This document shows, piece by piece, positions 57,667 to 64,000 of a DNA stretch of 64,000 nucleotides. Positions within the stretch are counted from its first letter, which is position 1. Each line of letters begins with the position of its first letter. The stretch is from positions 4,982,220 through 5,046,219 of the forward strand of contig CM030856.1 in NCBI GenBank assembly GCA_018105865.1, given 5' to 3'. Origin of the DNA: Metaphire vulgaris. Taxonomy: Eukaryota > Annelida > Clitellata > Crassiclitellata > Megascolecidae. Under the pieces are notes generated by a model that had not been told where the DNA came from, made no database searches, and saw only the letters and a list, made by a program, of their open reading frames with translations. A program made the translations under genes and the position numbers.

Positions 57667-60020
57667 ATGCCTGTCTTGTGGACTTTTATTTTGTTTATCG
57701 CCGCCTTCCTTGCATCAGTGATCGCTGCAATGAAGTTGAACAATTCTAGCAAATTTCGTCCTCGTACTCGTCGTTCTCATCTCTGTACGTTGGCCACCCT
57801 CTTCGTAGGAACGGTTTTGCTGCTGACGTTTATGATAGTCTGGGGTTACATTAAAGTGCCTGCGCATTGGACGAGCGTATTCGCCGGTGCTGGTCGACTT
57901 GTGAATGCGCCGATTGGCGCCACCCAAGAATTTGAAGACCAGAAACTGTTAGCGGATCAATCAAACGAATTTTATGGAATAATGTTTGACGCTGGAAGCA
58001 CGGGAAGTCGAATTCACGTGTTCAAGTTCAAAAAGAATAATCAATGTAAGATCAGACGTATGAACCTTGTTTTAATATTCTTGCAATTCCTATATTATTA
58101 CAAACGTTGATTACAAAACTGACTATTAGCATTTTGAAAATCGAAATCGAAATAGTTCATTGTATGATCTCCGTTAGTTTTTCTCTTCTTAGCAAAAGAC
58201 AGTGGCTATAAGTTACTGGATGAACTATTTCTCTTGACTAAACCAGGTCTCTCATCATATGCCACGAATCCTACTCAGGCAAGACAGACTTATTAGTAAT
58301 CTGTTATGCCATTCATTCATTCATTCATTTATTCACTCATTCATTCGTTCATTTTGTTTTTGTTCTTGTTGTCTATAATTCTGATTGCATCATTAACTTG
58401 GATTTCTGTCTTAAGCAAAGATGTACTGGTAATCACTGAGTTTATTAATTTGACTTAATTTCTAAGTTCCCTTGCCTTTGTGAGTGCTGTTGTAAAAATG
58501 CTCTAAATTTTTGACCTTCCAGAAAGTTGAGCAATTGCTCTAAGGTGTTTAAGGATTTTTGATTTTTCCACTAGGGGCCATCCATATCAAAAATGGCATG
58601 ACATGCTTTATGGACGATCTCTTTATGCGATTGTCCATAAGATTTACCTAGATTAAATGTTGTCATTTTATTCAATTTAATTCTCTGTCTTCCTTAATAT
58701 TGAAACTGTTGAATTTCTAACTTATGTCTTGTTATTACATTAAAAATAGAGCTATGCAGCAGATATTCAAAAACCGTAAATGATACTGTCCTGAAATTAA
58801 ATTTGTTGTCACTGATATCATCTGAATACTTATCAGTATTTGAACTGAATAATTTATATGAGCTTAAGAAAAAAAATGGGTCAAAGTCATTGGCAGTTAA
58901 TTATTCCTCTGTGTGTGTGGCCCCAGACTGGAATTCATTACCAGCATGACTTTTGTATAAACAGCACGTTATCATCTTTTAGATCCAGTGTTAAGATGTA
59001 CCTGTTTCTCTTGGCCTACTAACCCCCTTTGATTGCTGCCCCGCCAATCTGACTGACCTTTCTAGCTTGACCTGACCTAATTTGGTTTGGATTTGGTGTG
59101 CCATTGGCTGATGCCTTAGGCATTATTATAATGGTGCCATAGAAGTTGATTGATTGCTTGATTAACTTGTACGCCAGATTCACTTGGTAAACCAGGAATT
59201 TTAGCAGTTTGACAATGTTGTCAATTTTTGTTTTTTATATCCACATATTTTGTAAAGCATTCTCTAACTTTCTTTTCTCGATTTTGAACTGCTCATGTTC
59301 TATTTGACTTTGACTGTCTATTAATTTTTCATATTTTGATGATTTGAGTAAATAAAACTGATAATTATTCTTCGAATGATGATGCATAGTAAAAATGATA
59401 TTAATGGCAGGTCTCCTCGACACCAGATTCTCTCTTTTCTTGCGACTGATGATGTCTAGTGTATTTTAACCCTTTAACCGTGTATTTAACTGTAACTCAA
59501 TGTAAAATGGACAGATATATCCAGGATCCCCAGTTAAGGGGTTAATTTCCATCAGCAGTTTCCTACATTAAGATCACATTTACAGATAAAAGTTTGTTTA
59601 ATAATGCATAGTGTAAATTTTGTGTCTTGTAGGCAGCAGAAAGTTTGAGAGGTATGCTCGACAAAGCGAAGGCACACATTCCGTCTTCTCAGTGGTCGAA
59701 TACAGCCCTCGGCCTAAAGGCAACCGCTGGCTTACGATTACTTTCGAATGTAACCGCTCATGCAATTCTCAGTGAGGTAAGTGTTTGTTCATATCTTCAC
59801 ACATACAGTGTGGGCCTACATATGAAGTTGCATCAACTTTTTAAGTGAGTTCCCATGTTCAGATGAGACAGTGGTTCCCAGGCTGTTCAAGTTAACTATA
59901 GATCATATACCATGGCATGGTTTAAAGTGGCTTAGGAGGCATATAGTTGCAAAGTATCTACCGGTTAAGGGTTAAAGTAGAGTTTTGTCCATCTATTCAG
60001 CACTGGGTCTGTTTATTGTA

Positions 60021-60093
<73 letters not shown>

Positions 60094-60215
60094 GTCATCA
60101 TCTTCATCATCATGGTGTGCCATCTTCGATTTGAAGGTTGGCAGTCACGATTTGTCTCCATTTGTCTCAGTCTTCAGCTAATCTTTTCATTAGCTGAAGT
60201 ATAATAATAATAATA

Positions 60216-60248
<33 letters not shown>

Positions 60249-63200
60249 TAGGTATCAATATTATTCCAATCTGAACAGAAAAGACCAGGTATCAATTCCA
60301 GATATCAGTTAGTGGGAAACAGCAAGACAGGCTATGGAGGAAAAGCTACCTGAAAGAGATGGGGTTTGAATCTAGATTTGAAGGTGATATTCCAATCTGA
60401 AATCCCAAAAGAATCCAGCCATCAATTCCAGATTTAATCCCAGTGCTGATAATCCTAAGTCTTTAATCAAGACAGATAATCCAATGACACTCAATGATAT
60501 AAAAAGAAATGTTTGTGTTACAAAAACATAGTTAAACATGGTTATGGGATCAAAAACAAATAGGTTTGAATCTTAGATTTGAAAGTGCCCGTGCCCCCTC
60601 ATTGAGAGCCTTTGCCCCCAGTTGGGAAGATAATGCTACATACATTAAACAACAAATGGTTGGCCCCCATGATTAAAAGTTGCTTCGATCCGCCTCAGAA
60701 GAAAACCTCTCCGCCACTGGGTCTGGGTGAGGGTTTTTAAATAAAATTTTTAAGATTAAGCAACTATTAAATGGATGTGACCAGGCTTGATTGATTAAGT
60801 GACTGGGGATTAAAACGGATGGGATTAAATGACATTTTGCTCAGTTAACAGAACTGTCTTTGACCGGCAGGTACTAAAGCTGTTCCAGTCATATCCATTC
60901 AAGACCTCTGTGGATGGTGTTTCCATTTTGGAAGGTGCAGAAGAAGGATTGTTCTGCTGGTTTACAATCAACTTTCTACTAGGTTAGAGCACAATAAAAG
61001 TGGATTTGGATTTGTCACCACAGTTGGTCTTGTCATTTTCTATAAATTATAATTGACTCTCTAGTCTGTGTTAGAAGTTTTCTTCTTGTAAATAATTTTA
61101 ATTCCTCATTTAAATTGTGGTATATTTTCTAGACGCTGTAATCCAAGTCCTGGCTTTAGGCCATATGGGACCCTAAGCTGAAGAAAATTTGAAGACCCTT
61201 TTTCAAGGAGAGAAAATTCATTATATTCTTAAATATTTGACAAATCTTGCCACGAAACCTTTTATTTTTGTTCTTGATGCTCCATCAGAAATTTAAATTT
61301 AGTAGTAGAACGAATGTTAGAAGAGATCGTTATATCATATATCTTTGAATAGCCTTTGGGTGTTAATGGAATAAGAACAAGACGAATGGCAGAAACATGG
61401 GAAAATGAATGCATTTGCATTTTGAATTTCGTATAGTCCCCCAATAAATTTAGTAGTCAAAGAAAGACTTTTGACTCTATGGTTGACCTGGTACTGTATG
61501 TTTTGCTGCCATTACCACAGTTTGTAGTAGATATAACTAATTTGTGATTGCACTGTATCTTGATACAAATGTTTCGAAACTGTACAATGCAGTATTTTTT
61601 GGGGTCAAGATTTTGTGGCATTGACCAAACTTTGCCTCACCACTTGTCATTTTTTGACCTTCCTTGTTCTTGTTACTTTTGCTAGATTTATTATATCAAT
61701 TGGTATAATTTATTATTATTATATCAATTGGTACAATTGTTGTATTTCAGCGGTTGGTAGGACTTTAATTAACCCATTAACTGTGTATTTAACTGTAACT
61801 CAATGTAAAGTGGACGGATATATTCAGGGTTCCTGGTAAAGGGGTTAATTAATTAAGTGTGTTACTTTAGACTTTTTACAGAAGCTGGACAATACCGTAG
61901 GCATTCTGGATCTGGGTGGTGGATCAACGCAGATAACTTATTTGCCAGGAACGGATGTAAGTTTGCGTCTACTGCATATATGTTGGGGCATAAGTTGAGA
62001 AATTTGTAGACAAGAAAATTAATTGAAAAACATACTCAGATTATGCACTGGTCACTTGAATGTTTTCAAAGATATATAGGATTAAAATATCAATTATAAA
62101 TAATATTTGCTAGGCATTATTCACTGGAAGTCAATGTAAAATTCATTGGCCTTTGATGATTTTCACAAATGGTATGTCTGCCCACTTAACTTTAACAGTA
62201 GACAATGTTGGCAGTCTAAACTTGAAACTATAAGCACAGATCACTTGTACTTTTGCTTTTTGAATTGACAACCCTTTCCTTCCTGCCCCTCCCCCCCGTC
62301 GTTATTTCTAGAGGCCATTGCTTGTTAAAGATTGAAAAACCTCGTGGGTGAAATTTTTGTTAATCAATTTATTTCTTATCTAGTAATATCCAAACTATTG
62401 ATTTCTTTGCTTTGTTGTGTAGGCACAGTTGAACTGGGCACCAGCTGGTTACCTGCTCGGCGTCAAATTGTTGGGGAGGCGGCTTAACATCTACACCCAC
62501 AGGTGAGTAGTTCACTTACCTGTGCATTGTATTATTGATCTGCTTTCAAATAAGAAATTACAAACTCAAAGTCAAATGCAAGAATAAATTAGAGACACAG
62601 AGTTCTCAATAGTAAACAATGCAATTAATGGAGTACGTACTTCTACACCTGTTGTTATGATTTCAAACCTTCATTAATGGAGTACATTCTTCTACACGTG
62701 TTGTTATGATTTCAAACCTTCATAAGCTAACTACAGTGTACAATCAGTTCATTTGCATGCTCTAATGTCTTTGCATTTATTTCTTGTGATCATTGATGAT
62801 ATGCAGCCAGGCACGTTGGAATGAATTTTTAGCAGGGGGTGCAGTTTTTTTACGTTAAAAATCCTGACAAGCATAAAAAGTCATCACATTTCCTTTATCC
62901 TCTTTTAAAATTTCTGACAAGCAAAAAAATGTTGTCATCCTTCCTTTATCATCTTTTTAAAATCCTGACAGGCAAATAAACAGCCCCATCTTCTAGGGGG
63001 ATGTGGTGCTCCCCTAATTTTTCTAAGGGTGTAGCTGCACCCTCTGCACCCCCCCCCACTTCCCACGGGCCTGTATGAAGCACACATTAATTTTCTTCTG
63101 ACGTTTGCACAATTTTCTCATCGGTCATTTATTGTGTTTTAGTTATTTAGGTTTGGGCATTAATTCTGTGAGATTTCAGATGCTTGGAGGCCAAGAGTCG

Positions 63201-64000
63201 GGTGATGGTAAGTGGCTTAACGCCTTAACTGGGCATTTAACTGTAACTCAATGTAAAATGGACGGATATATCTGGGGTCCCCAGTTCAGGGGTTAATTTG
63301 TGTTTTGAGTCCTATGCTTAATCTACTCATGTGTTGTTCATACAACGCTTCCTGTATTTAACACATTGGCTGCCTTGACATACCGTACGCCACGCATCCC
63401 AGCTGAAGCCCTGGCACAGGCCAGGATGTACAGCATACATAACTTTGTGCATAGCATTGCATGCTCGGTTTGGCGTCTGTGGAATTTTTGGCCCGTCAGT
63501 CGATGTGTTAAGGAAAAGAATAAAATTTCTTTAAAAATTTAGTGTAACTTAGTTGGCCTTGATGAAACTGTGAATGAATAGTAATTTTTATATTTTCATA
63601 ATTGTTCTGGATCTAATACATGAATTGATAATTAATAAGACTGGAATTGGTCAGAGTTTTAATAAGACAATTTTTGAAGTTGAATGTCAAAGAGGTGAGA
63701 TCAGTAGGCAAGGGTGCTGAATACTGATCCTTGCTTGACCCCAGATGTAGAAGGTATGGGAGAGGGAAAAAGAATTTGTATGTACTGCTGAGTCTATCCT
63801 TTGATAGGAGTTGAACCATGCCAGACCAGAAAAGTCATATCTATAATAATATTGGAATGTTAAATTTTGAATCTGTTAATTGTAATCTGTCTCACAGACG
63901 TGCAATTGTATAACAGACAAGGGATGAGCTGAGCCAAGTCAAAATGATTGTTCTTGATCACATTTATTTCTGTTTGGCTTATTTATTTATTTATTTATCT
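57667..64000 (+). CDS. ENTPD6: Nucleoside diphosphatase, ENTPD5/6 type (partial, runs off the window)
   Basis: ENTPD5/6 enzymes hydrolyse nucleoside diphosphates in the secretory pathway, supporting sugar-nucleotide-dependent glycosylation. Exons: 57667-58045, 58193-58278, 59633-59776, 60871-60982, 61882-61956, 62423-62502, 63143-63207; the rest lies beyond 64000. The first coding exon opens 12 bp after an acceptor (TTTGCTTTCAG), so a non-coding exon precedes it. Two hydrophobic stretches (residues ~2-20 and ~42-62) fit a signal anchor, favouring ENTPD6 over ENTPD5. Apyrase conserved regions: FDAGSTGSRIHVFKF (ACR1), KATAGLRLL (ACR2), EGAEEGLFCWFTINFLL (ACR3), ILDLGGGSTQITYLP (ACR4) and SYLGLG (ACR5). 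The exon ending at 58278 must use a GC donor (CAG/GCAAGA), because reading on hits a stop. Junction 60982/61882 is not in phase; a small exon there would fit the ~5 residues missing relative to vertebrates. Confidence 0.88.
58905..59165 (+). mobile_element. LINE-2 type relic with ORF end and 3' tail
   Basis: Codes for a decayed 'APDWNSLPA' motif near 58920-58945, as at the C-terminus of CR1/L2-type reverse transcriptases. It ends GGTGTGCCATTGGCTGATGCC...GGTGCCATAGAAGTTGATTGATTG. In an ENTPD intron. Confidence 0.65.
59466..59545. mobile_element. TTAA palindromic MITE, copy 9
   Basis: TTAACCCTTTAACCGTG, core GTAACTCAATGTAAAATGG, CCCAGTTAAGGGGTTAA. Less than 100 bp before ENTPD exon 59633-59776. 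Confidence 0.8.
60023..60249. repeat. (AAT)n and (ATT)n microsatellites
   Basis: A 70-bp (AAT)n tract (60023-60092) and a shorter AAT-to-ATT inverted tract (60205-60249), separated by a short copy of CATCTTCATCATC and CAGTCTTCAGCTAATC / ATTAGCTGAAG text. Confidence 0.85.
60585..60725. mobile_element. C/G-rich MITE fragment
   Basis: GTGCCCCCTCATTGAGAGCC, AACAAATGGTTGGCCCCCATGATTA and CTCTCCGCCACTGG match the family at 8735-8901 and 13618-13750. Confidence 0.5.
61769..61848. mobile_element. TTAA palindromic MITE, copy 10
   Basis: TTAACCCATTAACTGTG, core GTAACTCAATGTAAAGTGG, CCTGGTAAAGGGGTTAA. About 34 bp before ENTPD exon 61882-61956. Confidence 0.8.
62627..62725. repeat. ~49-bp tandem duplication in an ENTPD intron
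   Basis: TTAATGGAGTAC-TACTTCTACAC-TGTTGTTATGATTTCAAACCTTCAT occurs twice in a row with three or four differences. Confidence 0.8.
62818..63073. mobile_element. hAT-type MITE
   Basis: CAGGCACGTTGGAA and TTCCCACGGGCCTG ends. Flanks are TATGCAGC (62810-62817) and TATGAAGC (63074-63081), 7 of 8 identical. Inside, three short related blocks carry ATCCTGACAAGCA / TTCTGACAAGCA / ATCCTGACAGGCA. Confidence 0.65.
63217..63296. mobile_element. TTAA palindromic MITE, copy 11
   Basis: TTAACGCCTTAACTGGGC, core GTAACTCAATGTAAAATGG, CCCAGTTCAGGGGTTAA. It begins only 9 bp after the donor (63208) of ENTPD exon 63143-63207. Confidence 0.8.
63358..63511. mobile_element. TTAA-ended inverted-repeat element, 154 bp
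   Basis: TTAACACATTGGCTG and CAGTCGATGTGTTAA ends. Longer than the main family and without its core. Confidence 0.5.

Overview
This is intron-rich, AT-rich nuclear DNA from an invertebrate animal. Evidence: split genes with GT-AG (and a few GC-AG) introns of 80 bp to 2 kb, (AAT)n/(AT)n microsatellites, tRNA-derived SINEs, CR1-type LINEs and many short terminal-inverted-repeat transposons. A TDRD5-type gene together with an ADD-PWWP DNMT3 fits a marine invertebrate, possibly a deuterostome, but I cannot fix the phylum from sequence alone. There are no bacterial operons, rRNA genes, real tRNA genes or CRISPR arrays.

Layout. (1) 1645-20886, minus: a TDRD5-like gene (three LOTUS domains plus one extended Tudor domain), rebuilt from about 19 exons to roughly 990 residues. 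(2) 21758-24702, plus: a four-exon CISD3-type double-CDGSH iron-sulfur protein, divergent from TDRD5 across about 0.9 kb. (3) 27736-29870, minus: a two-exon gene for a 513-residue protein I do not recognise. (4) 31310-34548, plus: a near-complete CR1-type LINE. (5) 36915-54282, plus: a DNMT3 de novo DNA methyltransferase with PWWP, ADD and a complete catalytic domain, preceded by an unusually long (about 1.3 kb-residue scale, ~1300 aa) low-complexity N-terminal region carried by one giant exon. (6) 57667 to beyond 63207, plus: the first seven exons of an ENTPD5/6-type nucleoside diphosphatase, cut by the window end.

The rest is mostly mobile DNA. At least eleven copies of an ~80-bp palindromic element with TTAA ends and a shared core are scattered through it. 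There are also nine hAT-type elements with 8-bp target duplications, mariner- and pogo-type MITEs, three tRNA-SINE families, and 3' ends of several LINE families. TDRD5 and DNMT3 proteins both act in germline transposon silencing in other animals, so their proximity in such a transposon-rich stretch is noteworthy, though this may be chance.

Caution: reading frames break repeatedly at A/T homopolymers (eight times in the LINE, once in the DNMT3 giant exon), and several exon junctions are off by one base. This looks more like homopolymer-length error in the assembly than gene decay. Exon coordinates were derived by hand from splice sites and frame continuity.
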